Assembly: GCA_964509885.1 (NCBI GenBank) | Contig: CAZDZL010000014.1 | Coordinates: 11,119 to 75,118 of the forward strand | Reading direction: 5' to 3' | Length of the DNA stretch: 64,000 nt | Source of the DNA: Palsa-1447 sp964509885 | Lineage (GTDB): Bacteria > Verrucomicrobiota > Verrucomicrobiia > Opitutales > Opitutaceae | Part shown: positions 53,268-61,668 of the stretch, one piece after another | How the letters are laid out: each line of letters starts with the position of its first letter | How positions within the stretch are numbered: position 1 is the first letter of the stretch | Made by a program: the position numbers and the translations under genes | The notes under the pieces: model-generated | What the model was told of the DNA's origin: nothing | Databases searched by the model: none | What the model saw: only the letters and a program-made list of their open reading frames with translations

Positions 53268-54365
53268 CTAGGCGAAGGCGTTCACGGCCTCAATGACGGA
53301 GTCGACCTGGGCGTCCGTCAGCTCCGGGAAGATCGGCAGGCTGACGCACGTGTCGGCCACCCGCTCCGACACGGGCAGCGAGCCCTTCCCCTGGCCGAGG
53401 GGGGCGAAGCATTCCTGCAGGTGGAGGGGGACCGGATAGATGAGGTCGGTCCCGACGCCCCGCTTCTCCAGGTGCGCGCGCAGCGCGTCGCGCCTCGGGT
53501 GGGTGATCGTGAACTGGTGGTAGACGGACTCCCCGTGGCCGGGTGTAGACGGAAGCGTGGCCCCGTCGAGGCGGATCCCCGCGAGGTACCTGCCCGCGAT
53601 CGCCCTGCGCCTCGCCGTCCACGCGGCGAGGTGCGGCAGCTTGACGTTCAGGACCGCCCCCTGGAAGCCGTCCATCCTGAAGTTCCCGCCCACGATGCCG
53701 TGGTGGTAGCGCTTCACCATGCCGTGGACGCGGATCAGCTTCGCCCTCTCGTGGATGTCCGGCCTCCTCGAGACGAACGCGCCTCCCTCGCCGCAGCCGC
53801 CCAGGTTCTTCGTCGGGTAAAAGCTGAAGGTCGCCGCGTCGCCGAAGAGCCCGACGGGGGTGCCCTTGTACCGGGCTCCCACCGCCTGCGCGCAGTCCTC
53901 GATGACGAAGAGCCCGTGCCGGCGCGCGATCGCCATGATCTCGTCCATGCGGGCCGGCAGCCCGAAGAGATGGACGACGACGAGGCCCTTCGTCCGGGGG
54001 GTGATCGCGGCCTCGAGGGCCGCGGGGTCGAGGGTGTAGGTCCCCTCCTCGATGTCCGCGAACACGGGCCTCGCGCCGACGTAGCTGGCGCCCCACGCGG
54101 AGGCGATGAAGGTGAAGGCCGGGACGATGACCTCGTCCCTCGGCCCGAACCCGCCGATCATGGAGGCGACGTGGATCGGGGAGGTCCCGCTGCTCATGCC
54201 GAGCGTGTTCGGGTAGCCGAGCGTCGAGGCGAAGCTCCTCTCGAAATCCTCCACGTCGCTTCCGAGGCAGAAGCGGTTGGCGTCGTAGGTCGCGGCGAGG
54301 GCGGCCAGCGCCTCCCCGCGGAGGGCCCGGTGCTGGAGCGCGAGGTCGAGAAAGGGGACCTTCAC
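53268..54365 (-). CDS. DegT/DnrJ/EryC1/StrS family sugar aminotransferase
   Basis: 365 residues from a GTG that overlaps the hemD stop (GTGA at 54362-54365). PLP enzyme with GMSSGTSPIHVASM, PAFTFIASAWGASY, VVHLFGLPARM, IEDCAQAVGA and the Schiff-base lysine in FSFYPTKNLGGCGEGGA. These enzymes aminate keto-sugars for lipopolysaccharide, S-layer or antibiotic sugars. No other nucleotide-sugar genes are adjacent, so the product is unknown; its place inside an ilv-hem-trp operon is unexpected. Confidence 0.93.
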   Translation of the reverse strand: MKVPFLDLALQHRALRGEALAALAATYDANRFCLGSDVEDFERSFASTLGYPNTLGMSSGTSPIHVASMIGGFGPRDEVIVPAFTFIASAWGASYVGARPVFADIEEGTYTLDPAALEAAITPRTKGLVVVHLFGLPARMDEIMAIARRHGLFVIEDCAQAVGARYKGTPVGLFGDAATFSFYPTKNLGGCGEGGAFVSRRPDIHERAKLIRVHGMVKRYHHGIVGGNFRMDGFQGAVLNVKLPHLAAWTARRRAIAGRYLAGIRLDGATLPSTPGHGESVYHQFTITHPRRDALRAHLEKRGVGTDLIYPVPLHLQECFAPLGQGKGSLPVSERVADTCVSLPIFPELTDAQVDSVIEAVNAFA

Positions 54366-54931
54366 GGGAGGGCCGCCACGAGTTCCGCGACAAGCGCGTC
54401 GATCCCGGGCGTCTTCGCCTCGAAGTCCACCTTCAGGCCGACCTTGCGCATCGTCTCGCTCGTCTGGGGGCCGATGCTGCCGTTGACGGGAGCCTTGGCC
54501 CCTTTCTCAAGCCTGAGGGCCGCCCCCTGGTCGACGAAGCACTGGGCGGAGGAGGAGCTCGCGTAGAGGACCGCGTCCGCCCCGAGCCTGCGGAAGTCCG
54601 AGGCGACGGGGCTCGCGGACAGGTCGACCGGCTCCGTCTTGTAGACCTGCAGGCAGTCCACGATCGCCCGGGCCTCCTCGAGCTTCTTCACGAGGACGTC
54701 GCGGTTCAGGTTGCCCGTGATGACGAGGATCTTCGCGTTGTCCATGCTTCCCGTCTCGACCATCGCGGCGGCCAGCGCCTCGGCGGTCGCCTTCTCCGGC
54801 TTGCACTCGGGCTTCAGGCGCAGCTCCTCGATCGCCTTCGCCGTCGCGTCCCCGATGCAGGCGATCCGGATGAGCCCGAGCGAGCGGATGTCGTCGAAGA
54901 TCCGGAAGAATTCGCCGAAGAAGTGGTGGAC
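54362..54931 (-). CDS. hemD: Uroporphyrinogen-III synthase (HemD), N-terminus lost in assembly gap
   Basis: About 189 residues visible. VHHFFGEFFRIFDDIRSLG is the segment that normally follows the FTSxNxV motif, followed by RIACIGDATAKAIEELRL, LVITGNLNRDVLVKKLEEA, VYKTEP and DAVLYASSSSAQCF, all typical of HemD. About 65-80 N-terminal residues are missing in the N run, so it cannot be decided whether hemD is separate, fused to hemC, or fused to a CobA methyltransferase. Confidence 0.8.
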   Translation of the reverse strand, partial: VHHFFGEFFRIFDDIRSLGLIRIACIGDATAKAIEELRLKPECKPEKATAEALAAAMVETGSMDNAKILVITGNLNRDVLVKKLEEARAIVDCLQVYKTEPVDLSASPVASDFRRLGADAVLYASSSSAQCFVDQGAALRLEKGAKAPVNGSIGPQTSETMRKVGLKVDFEAKTPGIDALVAELVAALP

Positions 54932-55031
54932 NNNNNNNNNNNNNNNNNNNNNNNNNNNNNNNNNNNNNNNNNNNNNNNNNNNNNNNNNNNNNNNNNNNNN
55001 NNNNNNNNNNNNNNNNNNNNNNNNNNNNNNN
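54932..55031. other. Assembly gap of 100 N
   Basis: Exactly 100 N between the hemC and hemD fragments, the default placeholder for a gap of unknown size. At least about 300 nt of coding sequence (end of hemC plus start of hemD) must be missing, so downstream coordinates are not true distances. Confidence 0.98.
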
Positions 55032-55852
55032 GTCTCGGCGGGCGAGGCATAGTCGGCGTCCGCCACGGGGATGCCCACGAGCCCCACGGCCTCATGGAAG
55101 ATGTAAAGCATGGCGCCAGAGGCATGGACCCCGAGGGCCGTGTGGCAGCCGGCGCCGAGGGCCGCCTGGATCGCCCGCTCGAGAGCCAGGCTGCGGGCGG
55201 TCCCGAGGTCGAGGACGCCTGAGAACCGGGCCTCGTCCGCTGACCTGCACTGCAGCGCGATCGCGCCCTGTCCCACCGCGGGGACCATCGTGTCGATTGC
55301 GATCGGCCGAAACTCGACCCCGGGCCACGACGCGATCCCCAGGCGCTTGAGTCCCGCGGCGGCCAGGATCGTCCCGTCCGCGGCCTTCAGCTCAGCGATC
55401 TTCCTCAGGCGCGTGTCCACGTTTCCCCGTATCTCCGTGAATCCCGGGTTGCCGTAGAGGAGCGCCGCCTGGCGCCGGCGCCGGGGGCTTCCCGTCGCGA
55501 GGGTGGCGGGCGCCGCGACTCCCGCGCGCACGACCAGCATGTCCCTCGGGTCGTCGCGGGGAAGGTAGCCGGCCGTCGCAAGCCCCGGGACCGCCTCGCC
55601 CGGCAGGTCCTTCGCGCTGTGGACCGCGATATCGGCCTCGCCCCGCAGCAGCGCCGCCTCGAGCTCCTTCGTGAAGAGCCCCTTGCCGCCCTTCTCCTCG
55701 AGCGACCATTCCGCCTGCCTGTCGCCCGTCGTGACGATCTTCAGGAGTTCGCACTCCGCGCCGAGCCGCTCGCCGAGGTAGGCGGCGACGAGACCCGCCT
55801 GCGCGAGCGCAAGCGGGCTCTTGCGGGTGGCGAGGACGAGTTTCTTTGCCAT
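55032..55852 (-). CDS. hemC: Porphobilinogen deaminase (hydroxymethylbilane synthase), C-terminus lost in gap
   Basis: About 273 of the usual 300-315 residues are visible, from MAKKLVLATRKSPLALAQAG. SLEEKGGKGLFTKELEAALL, DIAVHSAKDLPGE, TGSPRRRRQAALLYGNP, RGNVDTRLRK and VGQGAIALQC are conserved, and the dipyrromethane-cofactor cysteine is in LGAGCHTALGVH. It polymerises four porphobilinogens in tetrapyrrole synthesis. It follows ilvC by 36 bp. Confidence 0.95.
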
Positions 55853-55888
55853 TCTCAGGCGCCCCGTCCCGTGCGCAGACGCGGCTGT

Positions 55889-56914
55889 TTAATACGCGGC
55901 CTGAACGCCCTTCAGGTTCTTCTTCGACATCCAGGGCATCATGCCCCGGAGGTATCGGCCGGTCTTCTCGATCGGGTGGGCCGCGCCCTTCTTCAGGAGG
56001 CGGTTGTACTTCTTCAGGCCGCCCTTGTACTCGGCGACCCACTGGCGGGTGAACTTCCCCGTCTGGATCTCGTTGAGGATCTTTTTCATCTCGCGCTTGG
56101 TCGCCTTGTTCACGACGCGGGGGCCCCGCGTGATGTCGCCGTACTTGGCGGTCTCGGAGATAGAGAAGCGCATACCGGCTATGCCGCTCTCATACATGAG
56201 GTCGCAGATCAGCTTCAGCTCGTGGAGGCACTCGAAGTACGCCATCTCCGGCTGGTAGCCGGCCTCGACCAGCGTCTCGAACCCGGCCTGCACGAGCGCA
56301 CTCGCGCCGCCGCAGAGGACGGCCTGTTCGCCGAAGAGGTCCGTCTCGGTCTCCTCCTTGAAGGTGGTCTGCAGGACGCCCGCCCGCGTGGAGCCGATGC
56401 CCTTGGCCCAGGCCAGAGCGGTGCGCTTGGCGCTCCTCGAGCGGTCCTGGAAGACGGCGACCAGCGCCGGCATGCCCTTGCCCTCGACATAGAGGCGGCG
56501 AACCATGTGCCCGGGTCCCTTGGGGGCGACCATGATGACGTCGATGTCCTTGTGGGGCTTGATGAGCTTGAAGTGGACGGAGAGGCCGTGGCTGAAGATC
56601 AGCGTCTTGCCCTTCGAGAGGTTGGGCAGGATGTCGCTCTTGTAGACGCTCGCCTGCTTCATGTCGGGCAGGCCGACCAGGATCACGTCGGCGCGGCGAA
56701 CCGCCTCGGCGGTGTCGTAGACCTTGAAGCCGTGCTGCTTCGCGACGGCCCTCGACTTGGAGCCGGGATACAGGCCGATGATCACCTTGCACCCGCTGTC
56801 CCTCAGGTTCAGCGCGTGGGCGTGGCCCTGCGAGCCGTAACCCAACACGGCGAGCGTCTTCTTCTTGAAGGCGCCGAGATCGGCGTCCTTGTCGGTGTAA
56901 ACTTTGGCAGGCAT
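55889..56914 (-). CDS. ilvC: Ketol-acid reductoisomerase (class I)
   Basis: 341 residues, short class I form. NADPH-binding VLGYGSQGHAHALNLRDSG, VAPKGPGHMVRRLYVEG with the typical HxVR, and the C-terminal metal-binding domain TETDLFGEQAVLCGG and FECLHELKLICDLMYESG. It catalyses isomeroreduction of acetolactate and acetohydroxybutyrate in branched-chain amino acid synthesis. It lies 28 bp after ilvN; the large subunit ilvB is presumably elsewhere. Confidence 0.97.
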   Translation of the reverse strand: MPAKVYTDKDADLGAFKKKTLAVLGYGSQGHAHALNLRDSGCKVIIGLYPGSKSRAVAKQHGFKVYDTAEAVRRADVILVGLPDMKQASVYKSDILPNLSKGKTLIFSHGLSVHFKLIKPHKDIDVIMVAPKGPGHMVRRLYVEGKGMPALVAVFQDRSRSAKRTALAWAKGIGSTRAGVLQTTFKEETETDLFGEQAVLCGGASALVQAGFETLVEAGYQPEMAYFECLHELKLICDLMYESGIAGMRFSISETAKYGDITRGPRVVNKATKREMKKILNEIQTGKFTRQWVAEYKGGLKKYNRLLKKGAAHPIEKTGRYLRGMMPWMSKKNLKGVQAAY

Positions 56915-56942
56915 GGTAAGTTGGGTGGGCTTCGGGTCGGCC

Positions 56943-57413
56943 TCAGCGCGTGAGGGCGAGGCGGCCGGTGCGGGCGATCTCGAGGATCCCGAAGGGCGCG
57001 AGGAGGCCGAGGAAAGCCGCGACCTTCTCCTCGTCGCCGGTCAGCTCGATGATGAGGGAATCCTGGGCCAGGTTCGCGATCCTCGCGCGGAAGATCTCCT
57101 TGATCTGGAGGATCTCCGGGCGCGTCTTGGCATCGGCGCGGACCTTAACGAGGACGAGCTCGCGCGCGATGGTCAGGCCCTCCTTGAAGTCCATGACCTC
57201 CACGACGTTGACGAGCTTGCGGAGCTGCTTTGAACACAGGTCGAGCGCCGCGTCGTCCCCGTTGAGCACGATCGTTATGCGCGAAAGCGTTGAATCGTGG
57301 GTCGGGGCGACGTTCAGGGAGTCGATGTTGAAGCCCCGGCCCGAGATCATCCCGGCCACGCGCGCCAATACCCCGAACTTGTTCTCAACGAGGACGGAGA
57401 TGGTGTGGAGCAT
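56943..57413 (-). CDS. ilvN: Acetolactate synthase small (regulatory) subunit
   Basis: 156 residues from the ATG at 57413 (MLHTISVLVENKFGVLARVAG). The N-terminal ACT domain carries the valine-sensing surface (GRGFNIDSLNVAPT, STLSRITIVLNGDD), and the C-terminal domain activates the catalytic subunit (DSLIIELTGDEEKVAAFL). No ilvB is seen upstream, where a GNAT gene lies instead, so the subunits are split. An in-frame extension to 57467 is rejected. Confidence 0.95.
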   Translation of the reverse strand: MLHTISVLVENKFGVLARVAGMISGRGFNIDSLNVAPTHDSTLSRITIVLNGDDAALDLCSKQLRKLVNVVEVMDFKEGLTIARELVLVKVRADAKTRPEILQIKEIFRARIANLAQDSLIIELTGDEEKVAAFLGLLAPFGILEIARTGRLALTR

Positions 57414-57518
57414 GGTGTGCTTGCGGGAGTTGCCCCGGGGGCCGAACCCTGCGGACGGGGGGTCCAAAGGTCAACCAAGCCCGACCCGAAAAGGGAAGCC
57501 TAAACGGAGGGGCGGCGG

Positions 57519-58073
57519 CTACCTCACCTTGGCGCACACATACATGTCCCGCGGCTCGGGCCCGATGTTCGGGGCCACGTGCCAGCGCCGAAGGATGCCC
57601 TCGCGCTCCATGCCGGCCTTCTCCATGACCCGCACCGAGGCCGTGTTCTCCGTGTCGCAATAGGCGTAGGCGCGGACGATCCCCGGCTGGGACAACGCCC
57701 AGTCCACGCCGAACCGGAGGGCCTCGGACGCAAGCCCCCTTCCCCAATGGGGCCTCGCCAGGATGTAGCTGAAGAGGACACGGGTCTTCTCCGGCCGCAG
57801 CCGCACGCCGCCGATGGGGTCGTCCGTGCCGCGCAGGCAGAACTCATAGCGGTAGGAAATGTCGCCCTCCCAGTCCGAGATAGCGGCGCGCAGGTACTCC
57901 GTGACGGTTGCGAGGGTCGGATGGGGGGTCCACGAGATGAAGCGCACCACCTCGGGGTCCGCGGCATAGTTCGCCAGGATGGGCCCCGCGTCATCCAGCC
58001 TCGAGCGGCGCAGCAGGAGGCGCTCGGTCGAGTGGGTCTCGGGCGGCTTGTTCATGGGAGCCGGGGACGCCAT
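57519..58073 (-). CDS. GNAT family N-acetyltransferase (RimJ/RimL-like)
   Basis: 184 residues. GGAGG is placed 9 bp before the ATG at 58073, favouring this start over the ATG at 58055. STERLLLRRSRLDDA at the N-terminus and the acetyl-CoA loop FSYILARPHWGRGLASEAL (motif A) followed by ENTASVRVMEKAGMEREGILRR (motif B) are typical of the RimJ/RimL group that acetylates N-terminal or small-molecule amines. Substrate unknown. Confidence 0.9.
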   Translation of the reverse strand: MASPAPMNKPPETHSTERLLLRRSRLDDAGPILANYAADPEVVRFISWTPHPTLATVTEYLRAAISDWEGDISYRYEFCLRGTDDPIGGVRLRPEKTRVLFSYILARPHWGRGLASEALRFGVDWALSQPGIVRAYAYCDTENTASVRVMEKAGMEREGILRRWHVAPNIGPEPRDMYVCAKVR

Positions 58074-58108
58074 CGCAGAGTCCCTCCGTCAGCCACGCCT
58101 GAGTCGCG

Positions 58109-58414
58109 CTACTTCAGGAAGGCGTGGGTCGCGTGGGTGACCGCCGCCCCTGCCCTCAGGGACGCAGCCACCATGGCGGCCTCGGTCAGCTCCGCGTCGG
58201 TCGCACCCGCCTTGCGCGCGTTTCCGCTGTGGATGTCGATGCAGTACGGGCACTGGGTCGTGAGCGCGACCGCGACGGCGATCAGCTCCTTGTATTTGAC
58301 GGGGATCGCACCGTCGGCAACGGCCGCCTTGTCGAAGGCCCAGAAGGCCTTCATCACGTCGGGCGCGAGGGCGTCCATCTTCTTCAGCTGGGCTAGGTTT
58401 TCTTTGCTGTACAT
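58109..58414 (-). CDS. Carboxymuconolactone decarboxylase/AhpD-like protein
   Basis: 101 residues, an all-helical CMD domain. The redox CxxC and histidine of AhpD-type proteins are in TTQCPYCIDIHSGNARKAGA, described here as residues 52-71, so a peroxidase-partner or disulfide-reducing role is more likely than decarboxylation. Short length is normal for the family. Confidence 0.9.
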   Translation of the reverse strand: MYSKENLAQLKKMDALAPDVMKAFWAFDKAAVADGAIPVKYKELIAVAVALTTQCPYCIDIHSGNARKAGATDAELTEAAMVAASLRAGAAVTHATHAFLK

Positions 58415-58435
58415 AGATTTTGAGTGGGTTCGCAG

Positions 58436-58696
58436 CTAGGGTTTGACGGCGGCGGGCGCCGGATTTGCCGGCGGGTTGGACACGCTAGGATTGGCGTTTC
58501 TGGGCGCCCAAACAACCAGGATCAGAACCGCCAAAGCGAGCAGCGCCCAAAAGCCCTTGATCCAAAAGGGGATGCTCTCGATCCGGCCCTTGCCCTTTTG
58601 CCTCCGCTCGATGGACCGAAACGTCCTGGAGACCGAGATGCGGATGGCGATGAACAGGACGACGACAACGGGCAGGGTCCAGAGTGGGAATTTCAT
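58436..58696 (-). CDS. Small two-helix membrane protein, unknown function
   Basis: 86 residues with hydrophobic helices at about residues 5-20 (LWTLPVVVVLFIAIRI) and 46-64 (IKGFWALLALAVLILVV), joined by a basic loop (RRQKGKGR), and a Pro/Ala/Asn-rich tail. No family recognised. 21 bp downstream of the AhpD-like gene. Confidence 0.55.
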   Translation of the reverse strand: MKFPLWTLPVVVVLFIAIRISVSRTFRSIERRQKGKGRIESIPFWIKGFWALLALAVLILVVWAPRNANPSVSNPPANPAPAAVKP

Positions 58697-58762
58697 CAGG
58701 GACGGTCGGTCAACGCATCTTTGAATCGAACCGCGGTCAAGGCCTTTGGACCCGCACGTGAG

Positions 58763-59158
58763 TTAGTGGGACACGCCCTTCTTCAACCCTCGCTCATCAA
58801 AGGAATGGATGGGGCTGATCCCGATGCGAAAGCCAAGCTTCTCGCCCGCGGCGAGCCGCGTCGTGGGATGCAATCTGGAGACGCGCACAGCCTCTTCCAT
58901 GTCCCTGGCCTCGAGAAGGAAAACGCAGCCCACCGTCTCATGGCCCCCTCCGACGGGACCGTCGGTGACCGTCACCTCCCCGCCCATGCGCCGAAGACCC
59001 TTGGATTCAGAATCCGTGCCGGCCACGAGGAGCACGTTCCCGCTCCTGTGGAATTCCTCCATGAAAGGAGGGCACTCGCTCATGAAGGCATCGATCTCGG
59101 GCTTGGTGAGGGCCTTCATCTTCTCGTTATCGTAATACCCGACGCACAGGTATTTCAT
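58763..59158 (-). CDS. YciI/DGPF domain protein
   Basis: 131 residues from the ATG at 59158 (MKYLCVGYYDNEKM). The family pattern is visible: an initial beta strand MKYLCVGY, FMEEFHRSGNVLLVAGT, the DGPVGGGHETVGCVFLLEARDMEEAV segment (residues 67-92; DGPF variant DGPV) and a C-terminal strand. Ferredoxin-like fold, often fused or adjacent to sigma factors; function unknown. A longer in-frame upstream start at 59320 is rejected. Confidence 0.85.
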   Translation of the reverse strand: MKYLCVGYYDNEKMKALTKPEIDAFMSECPPFMEEFHRSGNVLLVAGTDSESKGLRRMGGEVTVTDGPVGGGHETVGCVFLLEARDMEEAVRVSRLHPTTRLAAGEKLGFRIGISPIHSFDERGLKKGVSH

Positions 59159-59210
59159 GGCCCAAGGAGGATGGGATTCGAGCCACCCTGCAAGAGGTTC
59201 CGAGGGCGGT

Positions 59211-61454
59211 CTAGTGCGGGTTCTCCCCGAGCGCCTTGTCGGTGGCGTCGGCGGAGTATTTCGCGAGCAGCCTGCGGGACACCTCGATCGTGCTCCCCAT
59301 GGCCTCGGCGGGATAGGCATCGTGCAGGCGCGTCCAGGCCACGTCGTTTTCGCGGTTCCGGATGCGGGTCGCCTTCACGTCGACCGCCCGCCCGGCGGCA
59401 AGGGAGGACTGCAGGGCGCCGAGCCAGGATTGCCAGCGCGCGTAATAGAACGTGCCTACGAGCCCGGCCCATTGCCGGTTGGAGTAGTCCGTCAGGCGGT
59501 CGAACTTGTCCGGCGAAGTCCAGATTGTGAGCAGCTCCCTCGCATTCCTCTCGCACAGGTCCTTTTCCTCGTTCGTCGATCCGTAGGCTCGGGCGTCGGC
59601 GAGCCAGACTCCGAGGAGGAACTCCCTCCTCGTCGCCAGCAGCTCGTCCATGTCGCGCAGCAATCCAAGCATCTTGGCGCTCATCTCCCTCAGCGCCTTG
59701 GGATCCCTGCGCTCATAGGCCTGCACGATCGCCCTGTGGTAGCGGCCGGCCAAATCGCCGAGCACCTGCCGGCCCGCGTCGGCCAGGTCATAGCGGAACC
59801 CGTCGCTTTCGCCGCACGCGTCCGCAGCCTCGTTCAGAAGGCGCCATGCCTCCACGAACCGGGTGGTGTCGTAGGAGGGCTCGGTCGGGGCCCAAAATCG
59901 GGACCGCGGATAGGCCTCAAAAGAGGGGCTCGCGCATACGATGGACTCCACATAGCCGATGTGGGAGTACACGGTCTCGCGCTCAACCTGAAGCGCCTTG
60001 AGAGCCGCCGGCGAATCGGCCCCGTAACGCCGTCGCGCATAGTCGCCCAGCCAAACATCGAGGTCGGGGGCGTCGGTGCGCCACGCGTTGCGAAAGAACA
60101 TCTCCCAGATCAGCGGCTGGGTCTCGCTGCCCTCCATCAAGGCTCCTATGCCCCGCATCTGCCCCTTGCCGGGCCCGGCCTCGGCGAACGCGGCGGCGGG
60201 CCTCGAGCGAAGGCCCTCGAGGTCGCCTCCAAGGCCGATATTTCCTCCCCAGTTCTGGATCGTGCACCACAGCCATGGGGTGTTGCCGAACTGACCTCGC
60301 ACGCGCCAGTTCTCCGTCTTCTCGCAGAAGAGGTCGAGGACAAGCAGTTTCGACCTGTCCAGGGCATCGATCATAGGCTGGCGCGGGTTGAACATCCACC
60401 CCTGGAGCACCCAGGTCGCCCCCGGGTCGGCCTTTGCCATGGCGGCGTAGATCGCCTGCCCGCAGACCGCGAGATCGATGCCCTCCAGGCTGCCTCCCTC
60501 GTGGAACGGATCGGCCGCGAGGAACCTCGGAGCCCCCATGAGCTTGTTCTGAGCGTCGTAGAACGCGGCGGCCATCCGCGCAAAGAGCGGGTCGAGGGGG
60601 TCGAGCATGTCGGGCCGCTTGCGCGAGTGCCATTCGCCCTGGGCATGGACCTTCGCGCCCGGGAACCTCACCTTGAAGTCCGAGGGCACGATGCCGTAAT
60701 AGCCCTGGAGCACCGGCTCCATTCCCAGCTCGCGCATGCGCGAGACGATCTTCTGGCCGAGGGCCACTCGCTTTTCCACCACGGCTGCCGGTATGGGCCC
60801 GCTGAAGTCCTCTATGTTCGACATGAACTGCCAGGGCTGGTTTGAGGGCAGGGTTAGCCAGCGCCTGACGTCGGCATCGGAATAGCCGAACCCCTTCAGG
60901 GCATCTATCCAGACCTGCTCCTGTCCCTGGATGACGAGGGCCAGGTTCACGCCCTTGAGCGCAAGGAAATCGAGCTCATGCTCCCAGCGGGGCCAGTCCC
61001 ACCACGCCATCGTGAAGCCGTGGGTGCAATAGTTGTAGGCGAAACGAAACTGGTGCGGCGTCACGACGCGGATCTTCCGCTCCAATGCCGGCAACGTGCT
61101 CGGCAGCGACAGCTGGTTGCCGCAGTTCCAGGAAATCTCGCAGTGGCCGAAGTCCTCCAGCCAGCGACTGAGGGCCGAGGCGAGCGACACGCCGTCGTTG
61201 CCGCGCAGGACGATCTTCCCTCCCACGCTCTCGATCTCGAACACATCGCTTCCATCGGCAGAGGGGATGACCTCCACGGCAAAATCCGCGGCGTGCGAGG
61301 GGACAACGCGGCTGATGAGGCCCGTCGCCACCCGCGTGGTGGTCGCGGCATCCCCCGGCGGCGCGCCACCGCCCGTCTGTGCCGATACGGGAAGGCCGCA
61401 TGCGAGAAGTATCGACCAACCGAACGCCACACCCTTGAACCAGCTACTTGTCAT
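59211..61454 (-). CDS. GH89 alpha-N-acetylglucosaminidase (NAGLU family)
   Basis: About 747 residues from the ATG at 61454, giving a signal peptide (GVAFGWSILLACGLPVSAQ); an ATG at 61493 is an alternative. Family landmarks: RFAYNYCTHGFTMAWWDWPRWE, a stretch at residues about 138-159 with the CT.GYT-like motif, EHELDFLALKGVNLALVIQGQE, GYYGIVPSDF, FLAADPFHEGG, WVLQGWMF and NWGGNIGLGGDL. The catalytic glutamates should lie in GQEQVW and the EGS/E-rich segment MEGSETQPLIWE. It removes alpha-linked GlcNAc from glycosaminoglycans or mucin glycans. No regulon operator is seen upstream, so it is not obviously controlled with the nagB system. Confidence 0.92.
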   Translation of the reverse strand: MTSSWFKGVAFGWSILLACGLPVSAQTGGGAPPGDAATTTRVATGLISRVVPSHAADFAVEVIPSADGSDVFEIESVGGKIVLRGNDGVSLASALSRWLEDFGHCEISWNCGNQLSLPSTLPALERKIRVVTPHQFRFAYNYCTHGFTMAWWDWPRWEHELDFLALKGVNLALVIQGQEQVWIDALKGFGYSDADVRRWLTLPSNQPWQFMSNIEDFSGPIPAAVVEKRVALGQKIVSRMRELGMEPVLQGYYGIVPSDFKVRFPGAKVHAQGEWHSRKRPDMLDPLDPLFARMAAAFYDAQNKLMGAPRFLAADPFHEGGSLEGIDLAVCGQAIYAAMAKADPGATWVLQGWMFNPRQPMIDALDRSKLLVLDLFCEKTENWRVRGQFGNTPWLWCTIQNWGGNIGLGGDLEGLRSRPAAAFAEAGPGKGQMRGIGALMEGSETQPLIWEMFFRNAWRTDAPDLDVWLGDYARRRYGADSPAALKALQVERETVYSHIGYVESIVCASPSFEAYPRSRFWAPTEPSYDTTRFVEAWRLLNEAADACGESDGFRYDLADAGRQVLGDLAGRYHRAIVQAYERRDPKALREMSAKMLGLLRDMDELLATRREFLLGVWLADARAYGSTNEEKDLCERNARELLTIWTSPDKFDRLTDYSNRQWAGLVGTFYYARWQSWLGALQSSLAAGRAVDVKATRIRNRENDVAWTRLHDAYPAEAMGSTIEVSRRLLAKYSADATDKALGENPH

Positions 61455-61668
61455 CGATGGAAGGCCAAGCCTGCCGAAGGCGAATCGGGACACAAGTAAC
61501 TATTCGGTGCCGGCTCTCGCCGCGCCGCCGCGTAAGTCACAGACCCGCCCGGATGGCGTGCGCTCCCCGGCAGGAGCCGACCTCCCCGACGATTTCATTG
61601 CCGCTGGACCCGAGTTCTGGCCCAATGTCCACGATGCGCCTGAACGACCCTCGCACGCGATCCACGGG

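Noticed and set aside
54362..55852. A HemC-HemD fusion protein
   Set aside because: The frame continues across 100 N only by coincidence of gap length; residues are missing from both proteins.
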